DNA from: Streptomyces sp. Ag109_O5-10
Lineage (GTDB): Bacteria; Actinomycetota; Actinomycetes; Streptomycetales; Streptomycetaceae
Assembly: GCF_900105755.1 (NCBI RefSeq)
Contig: NZ_FNTQ01000001.1
Span: 5,518,001 to 5,582,000, forward strand
Length of the DNA stretch: 64,000 nt
Direction of reading: 5' to 3'
Positions 32,587-38,901 of the stretch are shown here, in pieces. The translations under genes were made by a program, and so were the position numbers. Positions within the stretch are counted from its first letter, which is position 1. Each line of letters starts with the position of its first letter. Under the pieces are notes generated by a model. It saw only the letters and a program-made list of their open reading frames with translations, had not been told where the DNA came from and searched no databases.

Positions 32587-33264
32587 TCACACCGCCAGCA
32601 GGCCGTCCTCCATCGCCCGGACGACGGCGAGCGTGCGGTTCGGGCAGTTCAGCTTCGCCAGCACGTTGCCGACGAGCCGCTTCACGCCGTGTTCCGATAT
32701 CTGCAGTTGACGCGAGACCTGCTTGTTGCTCAGCCCCTGTGCCACCAGCCGGAGAACCTGGAGCTCACGTGGTGTCAGGGTGGCGCCGGCCGGGCCCCAG
32801 GGCTGGGCGCTGTCGAGCGGATTCGGGCCGGCCCGCCCCAGAAGCCGTCGGGCCAGGGTGGCCGACACGTAGAACTTGCCCGCCGTGACGTCCGTGACGG
32901 CATCGGCGAGGATCCGCGGTTCGAGCCCGGCCCAGTCGACGAATCCCTGTGCCCCGCTCTGCGCCAGCCACGGTACGTCGAGTCCGTCCGGGCCGTCGAC
33001 GAGCAGCAGAACCCTCATGCCGCGGCCGCACAGTCCGCGGATGGCGTCGCGGGCGTCGTCGGTCGCCAGATCGTCCGCGGACGCCAGCACCGCGTCGAAC
33101 TGCCGGCGTTCCCAGGTTCTTATTTCGTCGACGCCGAAGTTGGCGCTGTGGACCGAGCTGATTCCGTCGAGGGAGCGGATCATGCCCTCAATGCCATAGC
33201 GGTGAATCGTGTTCTGGATTATCAGGGCGACGTGCAACCCAGCACTGTTCGGCTGAGTTCCCAA
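32587..33264 (-). CDS. LuxR-family response regulator with degenerate receiver domain
   Basis: A 225-aa regulator. The C-terminal LuxR DNA-binding domain is clear (LTPRELQVLRLVAQGLSNKQVSRQLQISEHGVKRLVGNVLAKL, about residues 152-195). The N-terminal half has receiver-like topology, but the usual acidic pocket and phospho-Asp are not evident, so it is probably an atypical, phosphorylation-independent receiver. No sensor kinase is nearby. It starts at TTG 33264 with a perfect AAAGGAG (minus strand, 33272-33278) 7 bases upstream; the weak start codon may limit expression. Most likely a cluster-situated activator. Confidence 0.88.
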   Translation of the reverse strand: MGTQPNSAGLHVALIIQNTIHRYGIEGMIRSLDGISSVHSANFGVDEIRTWERRQFDAVLASADDLATDDARDAIRGLCGRGMRVLLLVDGPDGLDVPWLAQSGAQGFVDWAGLEPRILADAVTDVTAGKFYVSATLARRLLGRAGPNPLDSAQPWGPAGATLTPRELQVLRLVAQGLSNKQVSRQLQISEHGVKRLVGNVLAKLNCPNRTLAVVRAMEDGLLAV

Positions 33265-33384
33265 TGTAAAACTCCTTTGAACAAGTCTCAGAACCGGTGC
33301 GTCAATTGAGGCGCCCGGTTTTCGGCAGCGGTAGGCCGTCGACGTGTCGTATTGAGTATGAACAAATGATGAACGAGAAACAGG

Positions 33385-34107
33385 TCAGGCGGCCTGTGCG
33401 GCGGGACCCGGACTCGCTGATTCCGCGGAGAATGCGATGGCGGACCGGTGATCCTCACCGGCGGGCAGGTCCTGGACCACCCAGGTGTCCGTGGGACACC
33501 CGCTGACGCTGTGCCGGACCAGCGCACGAGGCTCTGCAGGCCTGACGTCGAGACGGCCCAGTGCCGCCTCGATGCCGATTCCGCTCGCCTTGGTCACGGC
33601 TTCTTTTCTCGTCCAGCAGCGGAGGAACTCCGTCTGCTGCAGCCGTTCGGTCGGCAGTTCGGCCAGGAACGACCGTTCGCTGCGGGTCAGGACGGCCTCC
33701 GTCAAGCGCCCGACACGCACCGGACGCAGCATCTCGATGTCGGCCCCGATCCGCATCCCGTCGGCGGCCGTACACAGCCAGTAGGGCCCTGACCTGGACA
33801 GACTCAGCTCCCAGGAGGTCCGTGGCCGTCGGATGAACGGGCGTCCGTGGCCGGGTGCGCCGCAGCCAGGACAGGCGTGCCGGCCGAAGCGGATCTCCCC
33901 GGCGGCGCAGTCCAGGAGTTCCCCGAACAGCCGGCGGACCGCCGCGTGCGCGGCGGCGTAGCGCGCTCCGCGAACGTTGTCACGGAAAGTTGCATACCTG
34001 GCCATCTCCGCTGGTTCGAGAAGGGCGAGGTCGCGGATGTCGATTTCGTCGGCCGCCCGGCCCGAACGGACCAGGACGCGGCCGTCGAGTTCCAGGGCGA
34101 CCGTCAT
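33385..34107 (-). CDS. Sfp-type 4'-phosphopantetheinyl transferase
   Basis: A 240-aa enzyme that would convert the three cluster ACPs to their holo form. It shows GADIEMLRPV with Mg-binding D123 and E125 and FLRCWTRKEAVTKASGIG (K168/E169 motif), plus a conserved N-terminal SWELSLSRSGPYWLC region. Cys78 and Cys81 (CPGC) are an unusual local pair. Its ATG is coupled by ATGA to a 22-codon open frame just upstream, and a good promoter lies 110 bases upstream. Confidence 0.92.
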   Translation of the reverse strand: MTVALELDGRVLVRSGRAADEIDIRDLALLEPAEMARYATFRDNVRGARYAAAHAAVRRLFGELLDCAAGEIRFGRHACPGCGAPGHGRPFIRRPRTSWELSLSRSGPYWLCTAADGMRIGADIEMLRPVRVGRLTEAVLTRSERSFLAELPTERLQQTEFLRCWTRKEAVTKASGIGIEAALGRLDVRPAEPRALVRHSVSGCPTDTWVVQDLPAGEDHRSAIAFSAESASPGPAAQAA

Positions 34108-34172
34108 CGTCGCCGCCCTCGCATCAAGGCATCCCTGACAAACGACGGCATACCCTCGTGCTGCCTCGCCAT
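34104..34172 (-). CDS. 22-aa small open reading frame coupled to the PPTase gene
   Basis: A possible leader peptide beginning MARQHEGMPSFVRDAL and ending in an Arg-rich tail; its TGA overlaps the PPTase ATG as ATGA. A GGGGGAG ribosome site stands just upstream of its ATG, stronger than anything immediately ahead of the PPTase start. Translation could therefore control the PPTase by coupling. Alternatively, the frame is the remnant of a longer gene or a chance product of base composition. No family recognised. Confidence 0.4.
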   Translation of the reverse strand: MARQHEGMPSFVRDALMRGRRR

Positions 34173-34216
34173 GTGACTCCCCCGTTGAGTGCTAGCGCAG
34201 GTAGTTCGATATCGCG

Positions 34217-34245
34217 ATCATATGAACAGTTGTCGGCATTGGCAA
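34217..34245 (-). promoter_or_regulatory. Predicted sigma-70 (HrdB-type) promoter for the smORF-PPTase transcript
   Basis: On the minus strand, TTGCCA (34245-34240) and TATGAT (34222-34217) are separated by exactly 17 bases, each one or two mismatches from consensus, in an unusually AT-rich stretch (about 34195-34360). The -10 lies 45 bases upstream of the small ORF start. Confidence 0.6.
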
Positions 34246-34393
34246 GGGCAAAGAACGCGCCACTCATGGCCGCGTCGGCTATGCTGTCATTCTTTACGGC
34301 GCCCTTAATCGCTACTGTGATAAAGAGCGTGACCTTGGAACTAACAATTCGGATTCCCGCCGCGCGTGACGTGCCGGCCGCGCGCCGAGGGGC

Positions 34394-34654
34394 TCACCCC
34401 TCGTAGACGGTCAGGACCGCCCCGTCCACCTCGACGCGGCGGCCCGCGCGCATGCCGTTGCGGCGCAGGGCGCGCAGGCACTCCTCGAAGAGCGCGAGTT
34501 CGGCCGGGTCCAGGATGGCGGCGGCCAGGTCCAGGAGTTCGGTGACCGAGGTGTCGGTCAGGACCTCGGGCAGTTCCCCGGAGAGCAGGACGACGGACTC
34601 GCCGTCGGGTTTGCGGACCACGGCCGTCGCCGGTCCGCCGTGCACGAACAACAC
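34394..34654 (-). CDS. Small hypothetical protein, 86 aa
   Basis: Not recognised. The protein starts at GTG 34654 (VLFVHGGPATAVVRKPDGESVVLLSGELPEV), with a predicted beta-rich N-terminus and a helical middle (LLDLAAAILDPAELALFEECLRALRRNG), then a short beta strand ending VLTVYEG. A GGGGGACAT purine run precedes the start. It lies downstream of, and codirectional with, the XRE regulator gene, 147 bases away. Codon use is normal Streptomyces (third position GC-rich), which supports it being real. Confidence 0.6.
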   Translation of the reverse strand: MLFVHGGPATAVVRKPDGESVVLLSGELPEVLTDTSVTELLDLAAAILDPAELALFEECLRALRRNGMRAGRRVEVDGAVLTVYEG

Positions 34655-34801
34655 ATGTCCCCCTGAGAGCCCGTGGTCGTGCGGCTCTCGCGTCTCCCGG
34701 GCAGTGAGGCAGAGACTAGCGGCGGATCTTGAGGCTTTCGTGCGGAGTTGGATTCTTTTTCCGACTTGACGGAAGAGTGCCCGGGAAGGGTCCGGCGGCG
34801 C

Positions 34802-35203
34802 TCACTTCTCGCGGGGCGCGCGGTCCAGCAGCGACTCGACGAGCGCCGTGACGTGCCGGCGGTCGTCGGCCGACAGTTTCTGGACACTGGCGATGAGCAG
34901 CGCGACCTCGGGGTCGGCGGCGCCGGCGTCCGCGGAGCCGTCCGCGCCGGCGGCCGGCGAGGTGTCGTACACGTGGATCCCGCAGGCCTCGGCGGCCGCG
35001 CGGCGCACCGCCTCGAGCGGGAGCTCCAGGCCCTTGGCCAGGCCCTCCAGGGTGGTGGCCTGGGGCATGCGGACCACGCGCTCGGTGGTGGCCAGGTGGT
35101 GGACGGTGGAGCGGGGGATGCCGCCGCGCCGTGCCACGTCGCCGTAGGACCAGCCCTTGCGGTCGAGGTGCTCGCGGATCAACTGCTGCAGTGCGTTGGC
35201 CAC
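34802..35203 (-). CDS. XRE-like helix-turn-helix regulator
   Basis: A 133-aa DNA-binding protein with a Cro/CI-type HTH at the N-terminus (LIREHLDRKGWSYGDVARRGGIPRSTVHHLATTERVVRMPQATTLEGLAKGLELP, about residues 8-62). A low-complexity linker and a C-terminal helix (ALLIASVQKLSADDRRHVTALVESLLDRAP) follow, resembling a multimerisation segment. GTG 35203 has AGGAAG upstream. It is divergent from two peptide genes, and the repeats between them (35332-35372) are its likely operator. It is probably the dedicated regulator of the peptide/M50 cassette. Confidence 0.8.
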   Translation of the reverse strand: MANALQQLIREHLDRKGWSYGDVARRGGIPRSTVHHLATTERVVRMPQATTLEGLAKGLELPLEAVRRAAAEACGIHVYDTSPAAGADGSADAGAADPEVALLIASVQKLSADDRRHVTALVESLLDRAPREK

Positions 35204-35331
35204 TGACCGTCACTTCCTGCTCGCCGCCTGCGGGGTCCTGCCATGTCGCGGCCGATTCTACGGGCGGGTAGGCGTTCGGCCGAGAGGGTGATTTTCCGAA
35301 GGGGTTGCGCGGCGGGTTCCCGAGCCCGTAG

Positions 35332-35372
35332 TGTCCAATCTCGTTGGACAGCACGTCCGACCAGATTGGACA
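35332..35372. promoter_or_regulatory. TGTCCAA/TTGGACA repeats, candidate XRE operator
   Basis: TGTCCAA (35332-35338) and TTGGACA (35344-35350) form a perfect 7-bp inverted repeat with a 5-base spacer, and a third TTGGACA sits at 35366-35372, 22 bases on. The set lies between the XRE gene and the first peptide gene, 63 bases ahead of the peptide start. The third copy could double as a -35 element. Confidence 0.55.
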
Positions 35373-35434
35373 GAGTCCGGGGGGAACCTGACTCGTTCCG
35401 ATCGGAAATGTCTATCCCTGAGGGGGAAATGATC

Positions 35435-35650
35435 ATGATGGACGCCCATGAGCTCGAGGCCGAGTCCGCGGAGCTGCTGCCGGGTCGTGAGGCCCTGGGC
35501 AAGCTGAAGTTCGGCTTCGGCAAGACGGTCAACGTCACCAAGCACGTCGCCAACATCAGCGCCGCCAACGAGTCCGCCGCGCTGAACGACCACTCGTCGT
35601 GGTCGGTGGCCGACTCCGGCGCCGCCCAGACCATCAGCGTCCACCAGTAG
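35435..35650 (+). CDS. 71-aa Cys-free peptide, paralogue 1 of an unrecognised pair
   Basis: A small protein beginning MMDAHELEAESAELLPGREA. About 57 of 71 residues are identical to the next gene's product. Shared blocks are ESAELLPGREALG, FGKTVNVTKH, SAALNDHS and AAQTISV. It has no Cys, no signal peptide and no transmembrane helix; the N-terminal third is acidic and leader-like, the rest is rich in Ala, Ser, Asn and Thr. This is the size and layout of a RiPP precursor or a small self-assembling protein, but no family is recognised. ATG 35435 is chosen because the GAGGGGGAA ribosome site sits at good distance; ATG 35429 is also in frame. Confidence 0.75.
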   Translation: MMDAHELEAESAELLPGREALGKLKFGFGKTVNVTKHVANISAANESAALNDHSSWSVADSGAAQTISVHQ

Positions 35651-35725
35651 TACCGCCCTGGCGCACGGCGCCGGCACCGAGATCGACCTCAACCTCACCG
35701 CACACGAAACGAAGGGACATCCGTC

Positions 35726-35944
35726 ATGAGCATGGACATGAACGAGCTGGAGAACGAGTCCGCCGAGCTGCTCCCGGGCCGTGAGGCCCTCGGCCGCCTG
35801 AAGTTCAGCTTCGGCAAGACGGTCAACGTCACCAAGCACATCGCGAACATCGAGGCGTCCAACCAGTCCGCCGCGCTGAACGACCACAGCGCCTGGTCGT
35901 CCGCCGAGTCGTCGGCCGCCCAGACGATCAGCGTCACCCAGTAG
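35726..35944 (+). CDS. 72-aa Cys-free peptide, paralogue 2
   Basis: The tandem copy of the preceding gene, beginning MSMDMNELENESAELLPGRE. Differences from paralogue 1 are mostly conservative (Lys/Arg, Val/Ile, Glu/Gln, Asp/Glu) and cluster in the acidic N-terminus and near the C-terminus, which indicates purifying selection on a real protein. AAGGGA precedes ATG 35726. A strong hairpin immediately after the stop separates this pair from the protease gene, as expected if the peptides must be made in excess over the processing or transport protein. Confidence 0.78.
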   Translation: MSMDMNELENESAELLPGREALGRLKFSFGKTVNVTKHIANIEASNQSAALNDHSAWSSAESSAAQTISVTQ

Positions 35945-35949
35945 TTCCC

Positions 35950-35985
35950 AGGAGCGCCACCGCCGTCGCCCCGGCGGTGGCGCTC
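35950..35985 (+). terminator. 14-bp hairpin between the peptide genes and the M50 protease gene
   Basis: GGAGCGCCACCGCC (35950-35963) pairs perfectly with GGCGGTGGCGCTCC (35972-35985) around an 8-base loop. It starts 6 bases after the second peptide stop and ends 48 bases before the protease start, so it should act as a partial terminator/attenuator. Confidence 0.75.
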
Positions 35986-36033
35986 CCGGCGGTTCGGGGG
36001 GGAACACATCGGGGATCCGGGGGGAGACCACAC

Positions 36034-37947
36034 ATGACGGTGCTCGGGGACGGAGCCGCCGCACTCTACGACACGGGCCCGGTGCCCGGACCCGGCGGCT
36101 GGCCGGTGACCTACGAGCAGGTGGCGACGGGCACCCTGCCGGTGGTCGACCCGCCGTCGCCGGTCCCGAGGCTCAGCGCGGGGCTGCGGCTGCACGGCGA
36201 GTACCAGGGGTCGGGGTTCACCGAGCCCAAGTACATCGCCCGTCGGGGGGACGGGCAGGTCGTGCAGCTGTCCAGACTGCTGTACCTGGTGGCGTCGTCG
36301 GTCGACGGCGTCCGCGATGCCGAGGCCATCGCGCACCGGGTCAGCGCCCGCTTCGGACGCGAGGTCAGCGGCGAGAACATCCGCTACCTCGTCGAGAAGA
36401 AGCTGGAACCGCTGGGCGTGACGGTCCCGGAGGGCCAGGAGGACGACGAGGTCGACGCCCCGCGCTCCGACCTGCTGCTCGCCCTCAAGGGCCACCGGGT
36501 CATCTTCAACGAGAAGCGGACGGCGAAGATCGCGCGTTCGCTGGCGTGGCTGCACCGGCCGGCCGTGGTCGCGCTGGTGCTCGGCTCGGCGATAGCCATG
36601 GACGTCTGGCTGTTCGGGTACTTCGGGGCGATCGAGCCCGTCCTGGAGGTGCTCGACCAGCCGGTCCTGATCCTCGTCGTCTTCGTGCTCACCGTGGCCT
36701 CCCTCGTCTTCCACGAGTTCGGACACGCCTCCGCGTGCAGATACGGAGGAGCCCGGCCCGGCTGCATCGGGTGCGGGCTCTTCCTCATCTGGCCCTCGAT
36801 GTACACCGACGTCACCGACGTCTACCGGATCGGACGGAGCGGCCGGCTCCGCACCGACCTGGGCGGCGTCTACTTCAACGTCGTCTTCATGCTGGCGATG
36901 GCCGGCGCCTACTTCGCCACCGGGGCCCAGTTCTTCCTGGCCACGGTGTATCTCGGGCACTTCGAGATCATGGAACAGTTGATGCCGGCCGTACGGCTGG
37001 ACGGCTACTACATCCTCGGCGACCTGGCCGGGGTCCCGGACCTGTACGGCAAGATCAAGCCGATCCTGCTGGGCCTGGTGCCGGGACCGAGGGGGGACCG
37101 GGCACGTCAGGAGGTCGCCGGGCTGAAGAAGTCGGCGCGGGCCATCGTCGCCACCTGGGTGCTGACGATGGTCCCGCTGATCATCGGCGAACTCGGGTAC
37201 GCGCTGTGGAACCTGCCGCGCATCCTCACCACGATGACCCGCTCGCTGACCGAGCAACTCCTCGGCACCGGCGGTGCGTTCGTGCACGGCCAGGTGGTCG
37301 AGGGGCTGGTCGGGACGATCGGCTGCGTGATGCTGCTGTGCCCGATGGCCGGTGTCGTCTACCTGTCCGTGAAGATGGGCGGCCGGATCTTCCGCGCCGC
37401 GCAGCGTTCCACGGCGGGCCGGCCGAGGCTCCGGCTGGCGATCTGCGCCCTCGCCCTCGCCGGGCTCACCGGGCTCAGCTACGCCTGGGTGTCGGGGGTG
37501 ACCCCGAAGCCGCTGCCCAAGCAGCCGCCGATCGCCCCCATCCTCCAGCCGGGGGTGCCGACCACGGAACCGCCGCCGGCCCGGCAGGCCTCGACCCCGG
37601 ACCGCCCGGCGGACTCCGGCGCCCCCTCGGACACCGTGTCCGGTGGGCCGTCCGGCCAGGCCGGAGCGAGTGCCGGGCCCTCGGCCGGGGAGACCCCGCG
37701 CGGCGCGTCCGCCTCGGCGTCGCCCTCCGCCTCCGTGCCCGGCAGCCCCGGGCAGACCGGCCCCACCAAGTCGCAGGCGCCCGCCAGTGGGGGGCCGGTC
37801 ACCGAGCCGGTGTCCTCGCCGCCGGAGAGCGTTCCGGCGTCGCCGACGCCCACTCCGTCGGAGAGCGTCCCGGTGTCCCCGACCCCCAGCCCGTCCCCGC
37901 CGCCGGCCACCGACCCGCCGCCGAGCCCGGCCCCGGCCACGTCCTGA
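36034..37947 (+). CDS. M50-family (site-2 protease-like) membrane protein with N-terminal PqqD-like region
   Basis: A 637-aa polytopic membrane protein. Residues about 50-130 resemble a PqqD/RRE-type winged helix (LSRLLYLVASSVDGVRDAEAIAHRVS, then VSGENIRYLVEKKL). Hydrophobic helices start near residue 177; the zinc motif HEFGH is at 227-231 and a second M50 motif, LDGYY, at 322-326. Several more helices follow to about residue 490, and the last 140 residues are a Pro/Ser/Thr-rich, probably extracytoplasmic tail. RRE-like domains recognise RiPP leader peptides and YydH-type M50 proteins are thought to process exported peptides, so the natural inference is that this protein binds and cleaves the two peptides encoded just upstream. 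GGGGGAGACC precedes ATG 36034. Confidence 0.8.
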   Translation: MTVLGDGAAALYDTGPVPGPGGWPVTYEQVATGTLPVVDPPSPVPRLSAGLRLHGEYQGSGFTEPKYIARRGDGQVVQLSRLLYLVASSVDGVRDAEAIAHRVSARFGREVSGENIRYLVEKKLEPLGVTVPEGQEDDEVDAPRSDLLLALKGHRVIFNEKRTAKIARSLAWLHRPAVVALVLGSAIAMDVWLFGYFGAIEPVLEVLDQPVLILVVFVLTVASLVFHEFGHASACRYGGARPGCIGCGLFLIWPSMYTDVTDVYRIGRSGRLRTDLGGVYFNVVFMLAMAGAYFATGAQFFLATVYLGHFEIMEQLMPAVRLDGYYILGDLAGVPDLYGKIKPILLGLVPGPRGDRARQEVAGLKKSARAIVATWVLTMVPLIIGELGYALWNLPRILTTMTRSLTEQLLGTGGAFVHGQVVEGLVGTIGCVMLLCPMAGVVYLSVKMGGRIFRAAQRSTAGRPRLRLAICALALAGLTGLSYAWVSGVTPKPLPKQPPIAPILQPGVPTTEPPPARQASTPDRPADSGAPSDTVSGGPSGQAGASAGPSAGETPRGASASASPSASVPGSPGQTGPTKSQAPASGGPVTEPVSSPPESVPASPTPTPSESVPVSPTPSPSPPPATDPPPSPAPATS

Positions 37948-37991
37948 CAGGCCGTCTCGAACAATCTTCCGCAGGAGCACAGGAGCACTCC

Positions 37992-38666
37992 ATGAGCAGT
38001 CACCGAAAAACCCGCACCACCCCAGGTCCGCTCACCCGGCGCGCCGTCCGGATCGGCCTGTTCGCCGCCGGGGTCGCCGGGGCGGCCACCGCCGTACCCG
38101 CGCAGGCGGCCACCGCGGCCCCGCACGCCGCGGTCGTCTCCGACCACGTCTTCAGCCACGCCGACCGCGGGCACCACACCCAGATCCGGGACTCCTTCAC
38201 GGTCCGCCAGTTCGGCACCGTGAACGCCGCCGGCGTGCGCAACCAGGCCAACGCCGTCTCGGCGGGCTGCTCGGCGGACGACCACTGCCGCTCGGTGGCC
38301 CTCTCCTTCCAGATCGTCACGATCGCCGGGGAGCACACCCACCTGAACGCCGTGAACCTCAGCGACGCCGCCAACAAGGAGTGCACGGGCTGTCAGACCC
38401 TCGCCGGGGCCTACCAGTTCGTGGTCTCCACGCCGACCGCGCTGCGCTTCGACAGGGCCACCCAGAACAAGCTGGCGGACATCCACCGCCGGCTCGACGC
38501 GCTGACCCGCTCCACCCTGCCCGCCGACGAACTGCGCACGAAGGCCGACGGGCTCGCCGCCGAGGTCACCGCCGTCCTGCACGACGCGGTCGCGAACGCC
38601 CCGAAGGGCGACCCGGGCAAGGACGTCACCCTCCACCGCCACCTGGACGGCTGGCCGGGTCACTGA
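37992..38666 (+). CDS. Secreted protein of unknown function with four cysteines
   Basis: A 224-aa protein with a clear export signal: a basic N-terminus including RRAVRIGLF, a hydrophobic core and an AQA-type cleavage site near residue 38. The mature part has DHVFSHADRGHHTQIRDSFTVRQFGTVNAAG, two Cys pairs (CSADDHC and CTGC) likely to form disulfides, then a helical C-terminal third. Not recognised. It follows the protease by 44 bases with GGAGCACAGGAG upstream, so it probably belongs to the same cassette. The repeated 'N-A' rich central strand pattern hints at a beta-structured surface protein. Confidence 0.75.
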   Translation: MSSHRKTRTTPGPLTRRAVRIGLFAAGVAGAATAVPAQAATAAPHAAVVSDHVFSHADRGHHTQIRDSFTVRQFGTVNAAGVRNQANAVSAGCSADDHCRSVALSFQIVTIAGEHTHLNAVNLSDAANKECTGCQTLAGAYQFVVSTPTALRFDRATQNKLADIHRRLDALTRSTLPADELRTKADGLAAEVTAVLHDAVANAPKGDPGKDVTLHRHLDGWPGH

Positions 38667-38750
38667 CCCGTCCCGCAGGTTCCCGCACACCGGCCGCCGG
38701 GCCCACGACCGCCTTCCGCGGACCCGGCGGCCGGCCGCGTGCGCCGCGCC

Positions 38751-38788
38751 GACATCGGGCGCGTCCATTGACATCGGGCGCGTCCATT
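38751..38788 (+). repeat. Two exact tandem copies of a 19-bp sequence upstream of pobA
   Basis: Bases 38751-38769 and 38770-38788 are identical (GACATCGGGCGCGTCCATT), and the first 5 bases recur at 38789. Each junction creates TTGACA (38768-38773 and 38787-38792), a consensus -35 hexamer. No matching -10 at standard spacing is seen. The repeats may be a binding site for a pobA regulator or simply a tandem duplication. Confidence 0.8.
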
Positions 38789-38901
38789 GACATGGGGTAT
38801 GACCGGACGGAGACTCAGGGGAACAATGTGAAGTAAATTTCACCAGGCGAACAATGGTGAGCACTGGCGAACACCGGGACGAACGTCGAAGGGAACCACC
38901 G

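Noticed and set aside
34100..35400. Attachment-site repeat of the bldA 3' end marking an integrative element
   Set aside because: I found no copy of the T-arm/acceptor sequence at the right border and no integrase or excisionase gene, so a tRNA-integrated island is not supported.
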